A stretch of DNA of 64,000 nucleotides from Burkholderia sp. BCC0322 (GTDB lineage: Bacteria; Pseudomonadota; Gammaproteobacteria; Burkholderiales; Burkholderiaceae), in the NCBI RefSeq assembly GCF_902833045.1, contig NZ_CADFDU010000010.1, positions 62,001 to 126,000 on the forward strand. Direction: 5' to 3'. The notes under the pieces are model-generated. The model was not told the DNA's origin and ran no database searches. It was given only the letters and a program-made list of their open reading frames with translations. Positions 55,667 through 64,000 of the stretch are shown here, piece by piece. Made by a program: the position numbers and the translations under genes. Every line of letters begins with the position of its first letter. The stretch's first letter is position 1.

Positions 55667-56665
55667 TCATGTCGCCGCGACCAGTGCGTTGAACGACGTA
55701 TCCCAGAGCGGCGCCACATTGGCCGGCCCATCCAGTACGCCGATCCGCGTGAACACATCCGCGACCTGCTGATGCTGCGCGACCACGTCGGGTGTCACCG
55801 GCAGCAGCGCATAGTCTTCGCTGCGCTGGTCGAACATCGCGACGAGATCGGCAACCGGCACGCGCGTCTCGCGGTTCTGCGCAAGCGCATAGTCGCGGAA
55901 ATGCCCGTTCGCCCACGCATACGCGCGCCGGAATCTCAGCAGCAGATCACCCGTCGCCGCGCGACGGCGCGCATCGTCGAGCGTGCGCGGGTTCGCATAG
56001 ACCGGAAAGTTGCCCGACAGATAGCCCTTCCCCGTCTTCAGCACGCGCGCGCCGTAGCGATTGCGCGCGAGCTGGCCGTTGTAGCCGTAGATCGCCCATG
56101 CGTCGATGTCACCGCGATCGTATGCAGACAAGCCATCGGTCGGCGACAGGTTGATCGGCTGGATGTCGTCGAAGCCCAGGCCCGCCTCCGTGAGCTGGCG
56201 ATACAGGAAGTAGTGCGACGTCGTCGCACGCACGTACCCGACGCGCTTGCCCTTCAGATCCGCGATGCTGCGGATCGGCGTGTCCTTGCGCGCGAGCGTG
56301 ACCTGGTTGTTCAGGTCTTCGCGCACACGGGTGATGAGTCGCACGTTGGCCTTCTGTCGCGCGGCGAACACGGCCGGTATTTCGCTGCCCGAGCCGATGT
56401 CGAGCGCGTCCGCGTTGAGCGCCTCGATGTGCAGCACGCCGTTGTTCAGCTCGCGCCAGTCGATCCGGTACGGCGTGTCGGCCAGCCCGGCCGCCTGCAA
56501 CAGCGCGCGCCAGCCTCCCTTGTAGGTCGCGACGCGCAACGTGGTGCCGGTGAAATCGGTGTTGGCAGCGGCGGCGGCGAACGCTGCGTTCGTGGCCCAT
56601 GGCGCCGCCACGACTGCGGCGCCGGCGAGCAACAAACGGCGCCGCGCCGCCGAAATTGAAGACAT
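55667..56665 (-). CDS. ABC transporter substrate-binding protein, aliphatic sulfonate type
   Basis: 332 residues from ATG 56665. The signal peptide contains 'ARRRLLLAGAAVVAAP', possibly Tat-like. The SsuA/TauA-type fold shows 'TLRVATYKGGWRALLQAAG', 'ALDIGSGSEIPAVFAA', 'DLKGKRVGYVRATTSHYFLYRQL' and 'DIDAWAIYGYNGQLAR'. No permease or ATPase lies next to it, so it may feed a transporter encoded elsewhere. Sulfone/sulfonate-type genes lie 2-5 kb away, consistent with sulfur scavenging. Confidence 0.85.
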   Translation of the reverse strand: MSSISAARRRLLLAGAAVVAAPWATNAAFAAAAANTDFTGTTLRVATYKGGWRALLQAAGLADTPYRIDWRELNNGVLHIEALNADALDIGSGSEIPAVFAARQKANVRLITRVREDLNNQVTLARKDTPIRSIADLKGKRVGYVRATTSHYFLYRQLTEAGLGFDDIQPINLSPTDGLSAYDRGDIDAWAIYGYNGQLARNRYGARVLKTGKGYLSGNFPVYANPRTLDDARRRAATGDLLLRFRRAYAWANGHFRDYALAQNRETRVPVADLVAMFDQRSEDYALLPVTPDVVAQHQQVADVFTRIGVLDGPANVAPLWDTSFNALVAAT

Positions 56666-56711
56666 CGGATGCTCCTGTCGGTCGATCAACCGGGAAGTGA
56701 AAACCGCCGCG

Positions 56712-57056
56712 TCAATGCAGCACCGGAAATCCGTGGCGCTCGGCCAGCAGTTCGAGGATGCGGCGTGCGTCGGTGACGAAGCGCACGTCGCCGAGCGTCT
56801 GTGCGTCGTCCGGCGCTGGCTGGTCGCGACCGAGCACGAGCACCGGCAGCCCCTGGTTCGCGTCGTCGAGCGCGTCGATCACCGCGTGCCGCGGCCGCTC
56901 GAAGCCGACGCGTTTCACGTCGATTCGACCCGCGCGATCGGGCGCGCTTGCCAGCAGCCCTTCGATCGACAGTCCATGGGGGCAGACGAAGCGCTGGCCC
57001 GGATGCTTCGGATCGGCAAAGCCTGGCTCCAGCAGAAACAGCACATCGCGACTCAT
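56712..57056 (-). CDS. DUF3088 family protein
   Basis: 114 residues, start ATG 57056. It matches the DUF3088 pattern ('LFLLEPGFADPKHPGQRFVCPHG', 'LLASAPDRAGRIDVKRVGFERPR', 'GLPVLVLG'), with a Cys-Pro pair near residue 25 reminiscent of thioredoxin-fold proteins. It is 46 bases upstream of the sulfonate-binding protein gene on the same strand, so the two probably form an operon. Confidence 0.8.
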   Translation of the reverse strand: MSRDVLFLLEPGFADPKHPGQRFVCPHGLSIEGLLASAPDRAGRIDVKRVGFERPRHAVIDALDDANQGLPVLVLGRDQPAPDDAQTLGDVRFVTDARRILELLAERHGFPVLH

Positions 57057-57542
57057 GACAAACGACTCCCGTGTTCGTTGTTCAGCCGGGACGAACGCAC
57101 ACTTGCGCGCCCTTCCGTTCCCGGAGCATGCCGGCCCGAGGCCGGATGCCCGACTCTACCGTCATGCGTCGCGCGGCCCTACCAACGTTTTGCGGAATCG
57201 ATATGCGGGCGCGTGTAGCGCATCGGCCACCCGCCGCACAGCGGGCGTTGCAAAAAAACATCGCGCGCCGGGTCGCCTGTATTGCGCATATCTAACGATT
57301 TCATCGATCGATATGACGGCGCCCGCACGTATCCGGCGCTCGACGTTCGCCGTTCGCGCGATGCGTTCGCCGCAGCACGGGTACCGGACGCGATCGCGGC
57401 ACACACGCCGGACTTGCGGCAACACACATTGCAAATCGGCCGCGCAGCGATTTACAAACCACGGATCGACCATTCATTGGCACGATCGCCGTCAATAGCA
57501 TCGTGATCCTCACAGAGGTACCCATAAAAACAGAGGATAGTC
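57057..57542. other. Intergenic region upstream of the porin gene
   Basis: No gene is supported. AT-richer patches at 57240-57310 and 57420-57450 probably hold the divergent promoters. A ribosome site (AGAGGATAG) precedes the porin start. Confidence 0.45.
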
Positions 57543-58727
57543 ATGATCAAAAAATCGGTAGTCCTGGGTTTGGTTTCGATCGGTTCGGTCGGCGCGCATG
57601 CGCAGAGTTCGGTCACGTTGTACGGCGTCGTCGATGCCGGTTTCGCTTATACGAACAACCAGGGTGGCGCGAGCAACGTCCAGCAGACGAGCGGCAAGCT
57701 GAGCGGCAGCCGCTGGGGCCTGAAAGGCGTGGAAGATCTCGGCGGCGGCCTGCAGGCGGTGTTCACGCTCGAAAGCGGGTTCCGGCCCAGCGACGGCGGG
57801 CTCGGCCAGGGCGGCCGCCTGTTCGGCCGCTCCGCGTACGTGGGCCTTGCCAAGTCGGGCATCGGTACGCTGACCTTCGGCCGCCAGTACGAGCCGATCA
57901 CCGACCTCGTCGCGCCGTACTCCGGGTCCGGCTTCTGGTCGCCGGCCACGCACGTGGGCGACAACGACAACATGAACCAGAGCTTCCGGCTGAACAACGC
58001 GGTGAAGTTCCGCAGCGACACGATCGCCGGCTTCACGGCCGACCTGCTCTATGCGTTCAGCAACCAGGCCAACGGCGGCGCGGGCACCGGGTTCTCGAAC
58101 AACAACGCATGGGGCGCGTCGGCGAACTACGTGAACGGCCCGTTGTCGGTGGGCGCCGGCTATGTGCGCATCAATCATCCGAATTCGACGTCGAATACGA
58201 GCGGCGCGGTGGGCGGTGCGACCTCCACCACCGGCAACGACTACAGCGGCGCATTCTTCTACGGGCTGAACGGCGGCGTGCTCAAGCAGCAGATCGGCGT
58301 GGCAGGCGCGAATTACGCGCTCGGCCGTGCGACGCTCGGCTTCGCGTGGAGCCACACGCAGCTCGACTATCTCGACGGCTCGTCGCGCAAGTTCAACAAC
58401 TACGACGTGAACGCGCGTTACCAGATCACACCGGCGGCCACGCTGATCGGCGTCTATACGTTCACCGACGGGCGCGCGAGCGGCCTGCCGGGCACCGGCG
58501 GCCAGACGCCGAAGCCGCGCTGGCACCAGTTCACACTCGGTTTCGACTATGCGCTGTCGAAACGTACCGATCTCTACCTGTCCGGCATCTACCAGCTCGC
58601 GGCCGGCGATCCGAGCACCACAACGGCGGGCGGCTATCGTGCGATCGCGGCGATCTCGAACATCGGCAGCGCGTCGTCGACGAACCGTCAGGTCGCGCTC
58701 GTCAGCGGGCTGCGCGTGAAGTTCTGA
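57543..58727 (+). CDS. Gram-negative porin, OmpC type
   Basis: 394 residues. A signal peptide ends near 'GAHAQ'. The mature start 'SSVTLYGVVDAGF' and the blocks 'SRWGLKGVEDLGGGLQAVFTLESGF' and 'LFGRSAYVGLAKSGIGTLTFGRQYEP' are characteristic of Burkholderia general porins. It ends with 'LRVKF' and the C-terminal Phe required for outer-membrane assembly. It forms a trimeric diffusion pore. Confidence 0.95.
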   Translation: MIKKSVVLGLVSIGSVGAHAQSSVTLYGVVDAGFAYTNNQGGASNVQQTSGKLSGSRWGLKGVEDLGGGLQAVFTLESGFRPSDGGLGQGGRLFGRSAYVGLAKSGIGTLTFGRQYEPITDLVAPYSGSGFWSPATHVGDNDNMNQSFRLNNAVKFRSDTIAGFTADLLYAFSNQANGGAGTGFSNNNAWGASANYVNGPLSVGAGYVRINHPNSTSNTSGAVGGATSTTGNDYSGAFFYGLNGGVLKQQIGVAGANYALGRATLGFAWSHTQLDYLDGSSRKFNNYDVNARYQITPAATLIGVYTFTDGRASGLPGTGGQTPKPRWHQFTLGFDYALSKRTDLYLSGIYQLAAGDPSTTTAGGYRAIAAISNIGSASSTNRQVALVSGLRVKF

Positions 58728-59126
58728 CGGCGCGCGCACCGGGCGCGGCCCAGCGTGATAAGCAAAGCGTGATTCGTTGTTTGCCGTGCCGTGCCCGGTT
58801 GCCGAGAATGGGCGTTTCCCCGCGCGCGATATGCGTTCGACCGTGAGACTTCCGTTTCCGTCCCCGCGTGCCGCGCAGCAGCCGGCGCGCAGCTCTGCGC
58901 CAGCTCGGCAGCGGATGGGCGGCGGCGAGGTTGCCTGCCGGCGGCACGCTAGCGAGCCGGCCGCTCACCCTGCTCTATCTGTTCGACGTGCGACTGCGCA
59001 CACGCGCACCGGGCACGCCGTAGCTGTCGCCGCCCGGCGGCATACCCGGGCCGCACGGCCGCGATGCGGTCCGCCTCAGCACCGCCGTTGCCGTGCAGTG
59101 CGTGCCCAACCCGAAAGGAAACCCTC
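58728..59126. other. Intergenic region
   Basis: No gene is supported in 399 bases. The sequence is GC-rich with many short frames. The promoter of the LLM monooxygenase gene is expected here, and its ribosome site AAAGGAAA lies just before 59127. Confidence 0.45.
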
Positions 59127-60314
59127 ATGAGCGACACCGCCCTCGCTACCCCGGTCGTGCCATCATCGTTCGTCGATGTTCGCTCGCCGGCAGATTTCCC
59201 CGACAGCCCGGTGTCGCGCGTCCTCGCGCAGCCACTGATGCTCGGGCTGTTCCTGCCGATCCAGGCAGGCGGCTGGAGCGCGTCGACGCTGCCGCGCACG
59301 ACGGACTGGACGTTCGACTACAACGCCGACCTGGTCGCGCGCGCGGAGGCGCTCGGCTTCGATCTCGTGTTCGCGCTGTCGCAGTGGCTGCCGAAAGGCG
59401 GCTACGGCGGCGTGTTCGACGGCCACGCGCTCGACTCGTTCATGACGCTGGCCGCGCTGACCGCGCGCACCGAACGGATCATCCTCGTCGCGACGAGTCA
59501 CGTGCTCTACGGGCCGTGGCATCCGCTGCATTTCGCAAAGTTCACCGCCACGCTCGATCACATCTCGCGCGGGCGCTGGGGCATCAACGTCGTGACCGGC
59601 CACCGCGCAGTCGAGCACGAGATGTTCGGCTGGAACCGGATCGAACACGACAGGCGCTACGAAATGGCGGCCGAATTCCTCGATGCGGTTCAGCAGTTGT
59701 GGGCGCAACCGGACAATTTCAGCTACACGCCCGCGCTGTCGAGCTGGCGGCTGGGCGGCGCATTCGTCACGCCGAAGCCGCGCTTCGGCCGCCCGCTGCT
59801 GATCAACGCGACGGGCTCCGATGCGGGCATCGATTTCGCCGCACGCTATTCGGACATCGTGTTCGTCACGAGCCCGGCCGGCCCGGATGCCGAACGGGCG
59901 ATCGATGCGCTGCACGCGCATACCGCACGCGTGAAGGCAGCTGCCACGGCGCGCGGCCGGGCGATCCGCACGCTGCTCAACCCGCTCGTGATCTGCCGCG
60001 AGACGGCGGCCGAAGCGCGTGCGTACCGCGACGCGATCGTCGCGCATGCGGACGAAGGCAGCTTCCACCGTTTCGACAGTGACGCACATGCGTGGCGAGG
60101 CGGCTTCGAACAGCGCTCACAGGCGGCCGCGCGGGCGATCGGCGGCAATATCTCGATCACCGGCTCGCCGGAAGAAGTCGCCGATACCATCGTGCGGCTG
60201 CACCGCGCCGGCATCGACGGCATCCAGTTGAGCTTCTACGACTTCAAGCCCGATCTCGATTTCTTCGGCGCACGCGTGCTGCCGCTACTGCGCGACGCCG
60301 GCCTGCGGCGCTGA
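59127..60314 (+). CDS. LLM-class FMN-dependent monooxygenase
   Basis: 395 residues from ATG 59127 with a clear ribosome site. It has a luciferase-like monooxygenase TIM barrel ('LGLFLPIQAGGW', 'YNADLVARAEALGFDLVFALSQW', 'SRGRWGINVVTGHRAVEHEMFG', 'DAGIDFAARYSDIVFV', 'GSPEEVADTIVRL'). Relatives include SfnG (dimethylsulfone monooxygenase), alkanesulfonate monooxygenase and RutA. Proximity to an SfnB-like gene and a sulfonate-type binding protein favours sulfur-compound oxidation with a reduced flavin partner. The exact substrate is unknown. Confidence 0.85.
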   Translation: MSDTALATPVVPSSFVDVRSPADFPDSPVSRVLAQPLMLGLFLPIQAGGWSASTLPRTTDWTFDYNADLVARAEALGFDLVFALSQWLPKGGYGGVFDGHALDSFMTLAALTARTERIILVATSHVLYGPWHPLHFAKFTATLDHISRGRWGINVVTGHRAVEHEMFGWNRIEHDRRYEMAAEFLDAVQQLWAQPDNFSYTPALSSWRLGGAFVTPKPRFGRPLLINATGSDAGIDFAARYSDIVFVTSPAGPDAERAIDALHAHTARVKAAATARGRAIRTLLNPLVICRETAAEARAYRDAIVAHADEGSFHRFDSDAHAWRGGFEQRSQAAARAIGGNISITGSPEEVADTIVRLHRAGIDGIQLSFYDFKPDLDFFGARVLPLLRDAGLRR

Positions 60315-60376
60315 CGTGAGGCAGTGGATGCGGCGCGTATCGTGGCGCGCGTGCTCGCCGAAATGACACGGCCGTG

Positions 60377-61594
60377 TCAGAACACGCGGCCTTCGGTGAG
60401 GTGCGTCGTCTCGCCATTCAGCTCGTAGTCGCCGATTACGCGCGCCTTGTGCAGCAACGGGTTGTGGCTGAAGATCGTGCGCAGGTTGCGCCAGTGCCGG
60501 TCGAGGTTGTGTTCGCGCGCCGTCGCCGACGCGCCGCCGACTTCGAACAGCCGCTCCGCCGCATGCAGCGCAAGCTTGCTTACGACGAGCTGCGTGCGTG
60601 CCGTTGCAAGCGCGCTGTCGAGCACAAGGGCATGCGCATCGGCGTCGCCGGCTTCGATTGCGTTGGCGGAACAGTCGAGCGCCCGCGCGTTTTCGCGCAC
60701 GAGCCCGTCGATCGCGTGGCTGTGCGCGGACAGCTCGCCGACGACCTGCTGGATGAAATGATCGTCGCGTGCGGTGGGCGCCGGGCTGTGCAGCACAGGG
60801 CGGCCGTGCGCGAGCACATAGCGGCGCGCATCGGCAACCACGTTGCGCACGATGCCCGCGCCCGTCGCGACGAGATGCAGTTGCCGCAGCGCGCCGCAAT
60901 GGCGGCCGACCAGCGTCGAACCGTCGCGCACGGCCACTTCATCCGCGAACACCTGCACGTCGTCGAGCAGCAGGCTGCCGCTCGCAGTCATGCGTTGGCC
61001 CATGCCGTCCCAGTCGTCGAGCACCTGCACGCCGTCGCGCGCGACAGGAATGATCACGGCGACTGCGTCGCCCTGCTCGTTCTCCACGTTGATGCGCGCG
61101 AAATCGGCAAACGCGGTGCCGGTCGAATAGTATTTGCGGCCCGTCACGCGATAGTGATCGCCATCGCGGCGCAGCACGGTGGTGTTCTCGCCGGGCCGCG
61201 ACGTGCCGCGTTCGGTCGATGCACCGCCGAATATCGCACCGGCCCGCGCACGCTCCAGCTGCACGTCGTTGAACGGCGTGCGCGGCGACAACCGCAGCGT
61301 CTCGATCTGGTCGTAGTGGATCCGCAGCGCGTGCGCGAGATTCGAATCGGCGGCGGCCAGCGTCGTGATCGTGTCGAACAGATCGACCAGCGTGCCGCCG
61401 AGGCCGCCGCGCTCAACCGGAATTCGCAATACGCCCAGCGCCGAGCGACGGAAGATCGCGAAACCCTCGAATGGCAGTTCGCGGCGCGCCTCGCGTTGCG
61501 CCGCATCCTGCCCGATCGCGTTGGCGAGATCGGGTAGCGCGGCAAGCGCGTCGCGCAACGTGTCGCGCGGATCGACGGCATCACGGGCAGTCAT
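60377..61594 (-). CDS. Acyl-CoA-dehydrogenase-fold oxidoreductase, SfnB/DszC-like
   Basis: 405 residues from ATG 61594. It has an acyl-CoA dehydrogenase-type N-terminal helical domain, a central beta domain ('GRKYYSTGTAFADFARINVEN', 'DDWDGMGQRMTASGSLLLDDV') and a C-terminal helical bundle. Flavin-dependent members of this branch (SfnB, DszC) act in sulfur acquisition. It is convergent with the LLM monooxygenase gene across 62 bases. Assignment to SfnB rather than another ACAD-like enzyme is by resemblance and context. Confidence 0.85.
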   Translation of the reverse strand: MTARDAVDPRDTLRDALAALPDLANAIGQDAAQREARRELPFEGFAIFRRSALGVLRIPVERGGLGGTLVDLFDTITTLAAADSNLAHALRIHYDQIETLRLSPRTPFNDVQLERARAGAIFGGASTERGTSRPGENTTVLRRDGDHYRVTGRKYYSTGTAFADFARINVENEQGDAVAVIIPVARDGVQVLDDWDGMGQRMTASGSLLLDDVQVFADEVAVRDGSTLVGRHCGALRQLHLVATGAGIVRNVVADARRYVLAHGRPVLHSPAPTARDDHFIQQVVGELSAHSHAIDGLVRENARALDCSANAIEAGDADAHALVLDSALATARTQLVVSKLALHAAERLFEVGGASATAREHNLDRHWRNLRTIFSHNPLLHKARVIGDYELNGETTHLTEGRVF

Positions 61595-62001
61595 TCGGCA
61601 GGTCCTTGTACGAGAAGATCGGGCGCTGCGTCGCGCGATCGCGGGATGCGCGAATCGCTGCTTGCGCAGCATCGCAAAGTATAGGGACGCACCTGACACG
61701 CGGGAAAAACCGATTTCAGCTTACGTTATACGTGCTCCGGGATTGATCGCGGAAATGCGCGCGTGCTTCGCCCGCCCCGCGGAAAAGCGGCCGCACGGGG
61801 ATCCCGCAGCGGCCGCATGACCCAGTTGCTGCCGGTGCATCCGCGATGACCCGTTTCAGTCACGCAAGCGATGCTGCCATTCCTCGGCAGGATTCGTTTC
61901 GATCACTGTCATCAGGATAAGTATTCTTATCAGAATAGCATGCTTATAAAATCAAACTCGCATTCTTGCGAACGCCCCGCATGCCACGGGGCGTCCATCG
62001 T
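61595..62001. other. Intergenic region with operator-like inverted repeat
   Basis: No gene is supported. GATAAG (61916-61921) and CTTATC (61926-61931) form a perfect inverted repeat with a TATT spacer in an AT-rich island (61910-61960). It is a likely operator/promoter region for the minus-strand SfnB-like gene, although the distance is large (about 320 bases). Confidence 0.4.
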
Positions 62002-62214
62002 TCAGCGACCGATCGGCAACCCGGTCGGCTCGATCCAGCCCAGCTTGTATGCGATCAGCAGCGACAGGAACAGCGTGACCGACAGCCCGACGCGTGCGGC
62101 GAGCGACCATGCCATCCGCTTGGACTTGCCGCGATCGTGATTCATGAAATACAGCGCGAAGATCAGGCTCGCGATGATCATCGCGAATGCCACGGAAACC
62201 AGCAGAGTTTTCAT
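62002..62214 (-). CDS. DUF2909 twin-transmembrane protein
   Basis: 70 residues with two membrane helices separated by a short basic loop ('MNHDRGKSKRMAWSLAARVG'), the DUF2909 pattern. The start ATG 62214 overlaps the stop of the upstream gene. Small proteins of this family are found with cytochrome oxidase assembly genes in proteobacteria; that context is not present here. Confidence 0.8.
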   Translation of the reverse strand: MKTLLVSVAFAMIIASLIFALYFMNHDRGKSKRMAWSLAARVGLSVTLFLSLLIAYKLGWIEPTGLPIGR

Positions 62215-62561
62215 TGGTGATGCCCTTGAAGATCGGAATCGGCCTGAATCAGTTCGGCCAGTTTTTGCCGCTCGTCGGCGAGCTCGCCGACGCCCGACGC
62301 CGGCCAGTCCAGCGCGACGCCATTGCCCAGCGAATCGCGCACGAGCGCCTGGTAGCGGCGGTCGTTGATCCGGCCGTGGTCCATCGTTTCGGAGATCTCG
62401 CGCCGGAACGGCAGCGGAAAACTCGCGTACGCGCGCGACAGCGCCGCATATTGTCTCGCATCGATCTCTTTCGACGATGGTATGACAGTCCAGATCACCA
62501 CGGCCACGATGGCCGTGAACGGGATCGCCGTGTAGCGCAGAATGAACTTGATCGGGGTCAT
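62211..62561 (-). CDS. Hypothetical membrane-anchored protein
   Basis: 116 residues from ATG 62561; the longer frame to 62606 is possible. One N-terminal membrane segment ('FILRYTAIPFTAIVAVVIWTVI') precedes a soluble, charged domain. Coupled by ATGA overlap to the DUF2909 gene. I do not recognise a family. Confidence 0.6.
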   Translation of the reverse strand: MTPIKFILRYTAIPFTAIVAVVIWTVIPSSKEIDARQYAALSRAYASFPLPFRREISETMDHGRINDRRYQALVRDSLGNGVALDWPASGVGELADERQKLAELIQADSDLQGHHQ

Positions 62562-62676
62562 GAAGCGGTGGGCAAAAGTGATCGCGAAGGCGGGCGGCGC
62601 GGCCATGCGGCAGCGGAGCCGCAGTCAGGCCGCGCAGGATGACATTGTACTGCCGCCCCCATGAGACTAACAGAGT

Positions 62677-62695
62677 ATGATAATGTCATTATCAT
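62677..62695. promoter_or_regulatory. Perfect operator-like palindrome upstream of YoaK-like gene
   Basis: ATGATAAT (62677-62684), GTC, ATTATCAT (62688-62695): 8-bp perfect arms with a 3-bp spacer. They resemble binding sites of metal-responsive or TetR/ArsR-type regulators but not a canonical Fur box, because the hexamer spacing differs. It lies between the minus-strand operon and the YoaK-like gene and could control either. Confidence 0.5.
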
Positions 62696-62819
62696 GTTCG
62701 TCACATGATTCGAGAGACGCGGCGCCTGTGCGCAGGCGGCGTACCCGCCCCGCCGTCCGGCGCCCGTCTTCCCGTCCGTGCCCGCGATCCGCGGCGATTG
62801 AGCGAAGCCCCGAGCCCCT

Positions 62820-63578
62820 ATGCCAGCGCAGTACTTTCGATACCTGACCGGAAAACACCGCAGCGCGACCGCGAACCGTCAGCTCGGGTTTTCGCTCGCG
62901 TTCGTCGCCGGCGCGGCCAATGCCGGCGGCTTCCTCGCGGTCAAGCAATACACGTCGCACATGAGCGGCATCGTGTCGGCGATCGCCGACCAGACGGCGC
63001 TCGGCGACGTGCGGCTCGCGCTGGCCGGCATCAGCTCGCTCGGGTCGTTCCTGATCGGCGCCAGTTGCTCGGCGATCCTCGTCAACTGGGGCCGCCGCCG
63101 CGGCCTGCACAGCCAGTTCATGCTGCCGCTGCTGCTCGAAGCCGCGCTGCTGCTCCTGTTCGGCCTGCTCGGCAGCCACCTCGCGCTGTGGGAGACCTTC
63201 TTCGTGCCCGTGACCGTGACGCTGCTGTGCTTCATCATGGGGCTGCAGAACGCGACCATCACGAAGCTGTCGGGCGCGGAGATCCGCACGACGCACATGA
63301 CCGGCATCGTGACCGACCTCGGCATCGAGCTCGGGAAGCTGTTCTACTGGAACCGCTCGGCGGTCGACGTCGACGCGCATGCGGTCATCGCCAACCGCTC
63401 GAAACTGCGGATTCACGCGACGATGCTCACGTCGTTCTTCATTGGCGGCCTGGCCGGCGCGATCGGCTTCAAGCATGTCGGCTACGTATCGACCGTGCCG
63501 CTTGCCGCGGTGCTCGTCACGCTCGCGATCGTACCGGTGATCGACGACCTGCTCGCGTTGCTCCGCAGCAGGCGCTGA
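62820..63578 (+). CDS. YoaK/DUF1275 family membrane protein
   Basis: 252 residues with about six membrane helices and the DUF1275 motifs 'AGAANAGGFLAVKQYTSHMSG' and 'MGLQNATITKLSGAEIRTTHMTGIVTDLG'. The family is of unknown function and may be transport-related. A perfect palindrome lies about 125 bases upstream of the start. Confidence 0.9.
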   Translation: MPAQYFRYLTGKHRSATANRQLGFSLAFVAGAANAGGFLAVKQYTSHMSGIVSAIADQTALGDVRLALAGISSLGSFLIGASCSAILVNWGRRRGLHSQFMLPLLLEAALLLLFGLLGSHLALWETFFVPVTVTLLCFIMGLQNATITKLSGAEIRTTHMTGIVTDLGIELGKLFYWNRSAVDVDAHAVIANRSKLRIHATMLTSFFIGGLAGAIGFKHVGYVSTVPLAAVLVTLAIVPVIDDLLALLRSRR

Positions 63579-63627
63579 TCGCGCATCGGAAGCGCGCTTT
63601 CGGCGGTGGCGCCGAAGGCGGATCGAT

Positions 63628-63633
63628 TATAAT
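63628..63633 (+). promoter_or_regulatory. -10 element of the small RHH gene
   Basis: A perfect TATAAT stands 33 bases before the start, overlapping a TAAT-TTG-ATTA inverted repeat. The -35 is weak. Autoregulation by the RHH protein is plausible. Confidence 0.45.
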
Positions 63634-63665
63634 TTGATTAACATACCGACCACCCTCGCCCTGCA

Positions 63666-63851
63666 ATGGAAACAAAAACCGCCCGCCTGACCGTCCTGAT
63701 CGACCCCGCGAAGAAGGAAGCCTTCGAGATGCTCTGCGCGGAGCAGGATCTCACGCCTTCGCAAGTCGTGCGGCAACTGATCCGCGAGTATCTCGACCGC
63801 CACGGCGTGACGTACAAGACCAAGAGCGCGCTCGGCAAGCGCGTGAAGTAA
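63666..63851 (+). CDS. Small ribbon-helix-helix (CopG-like) protein
   Basis: 61 residues. The pattern 'ARLTVLIDPAKKEAFEMLCAEQDLTPSQVVRQLIREYLDRHG' is a ribbon followed by two helices, as in CopG/Arc-type DNA-binding proteins, with a basic tail. No partner toxin gene is adjacent, so it is more likely a chromosomal regulator than an antitoxin. An imperfect hairpin (63854-63870) follows. Confidence 0.75.
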   Translation: METKTARLTVLIDPAKKEAFEMLCAEQDLTPSQVVRQLIREYLDRHGVTYKTKSALGKRVK

Positions 63852-63884
63852 GTGCGGCCGTACAGGCCGCGCGGGCAGCGCCGC

Positions 63885-64000
63885 CTACGCGCCGATTTCC
63901 CAGCGCCCGTGCGGCTGCGCCCGCATCACCAGCCGTTGCGGGTCGACATGCTCTCCCGCCTTCATGCGCCTCGCCGTGGCCGCCAGCTTGAGCTCGCCGG
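63885..64000 (-). CDS. 3' end of an unidentified gene
   Basis: A minus-strand frame ends at TAG (63885-63887) and runs out of the window. The visible 38 residues ('GELKLAATARRMKAGEHVD...GRWEIGA') are plausible coding sequence. They are too few for a family call. Confidence 0.45.
   Translation of the reverse strand, partial: GELKLAATARRMKAGEHVDPQRLVMRAQPHGRWEIGA

Noticed and set aside
1-64000. CRISPR arrays, rRNA and tRNA genes
   Set aside because: I saw no regularly spaced direct repeats, no rRNA sequence and no convincing tRNA cloverleaf on reading. A dedicated tRNA scan was not possible.

Overview
The window looks like one chromosomal segment of a Burkholderia-type betaproteobacterium, probably of the Burkholderia cepacia complex. 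The codon third positions are very GC-rich. It carries an OmpC-type porin, a sedolisin, an ISNCY/IS1202-type transposase and P2-like phage genes of the kind common in that genus. The organism is inferred from gene content only. Two conserved, dense backbone blocks (1-27870 and about 52570-64000) flank a decayed accessory region (about 28000-52570). That region is rich in insertion sequences, truncated genes, prophage pieces and DNA of lower GC.

Left backbone. 1-8731 is a nitrogen-assimilation operon: two urea-carboxylase-associated proteins, a biotin-dependent urea/guanidine carboxylase, allophanate hydrolase, and an ABC permease plus ATPase. Given what is now known of this gene set, it is more likely to use guanidine than urea. 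9704-22458 is a co-directional six-gene island: MoxR-type AAA+ ATPase, DUF5682 protein, vWA protein, protein with two SWIM zinc motifs, WGR-DUF4132 giant protein, and an unknown protein. It matches the uncharacterised E. coli yehL/M/P/Q and yehI(molR) set. It is followed by a 7TMR-DISM sensor kinase convergent with, and overlapping, its presumed OmpR-type regulator, and by a secreted S53 peptidase.

Accessory region. Two ISNCY/IS1202-type elements lie in tandem at 28870-31654. The outer one is complete, with 5-bp target duplications. It sits exactly 5 bp from a 28-bp dif-like XerC/XerD site, and before the second insertion the older copy had the same spacing. Beyond the site come a phage-type HTH gene, two unknown low-GC genes, a P2-like prophage remnant (D, U, broken T fused head-to-head to broken Q), a multiply broken parA, hicAB, a ParB-like fragment fused to a TonB-receptor fragment, and a truncated copper chaperone gene. 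43430-48291 is a likely Zur-controlled zinc-uptake locus: a duplicated His/Cys-rich protein diverging from TonB receptor-exbB-exbD-tonB, with Zur-box-like sequences between them. 49410-54803 holds two TPR/GT9-like glycosyltransferases and a DUF2827 protein around an IS3 scrap.

Right backbone. 55212-64000 contains sulfur-scavenging functions (sulfonate-type binding protein, LLM flavin monooxygenase, SfnB-like oxidoreductase), a porin, small membrane proteins, a YoaK/DUF1275 protein and a small ribbon-helix-helix protein.
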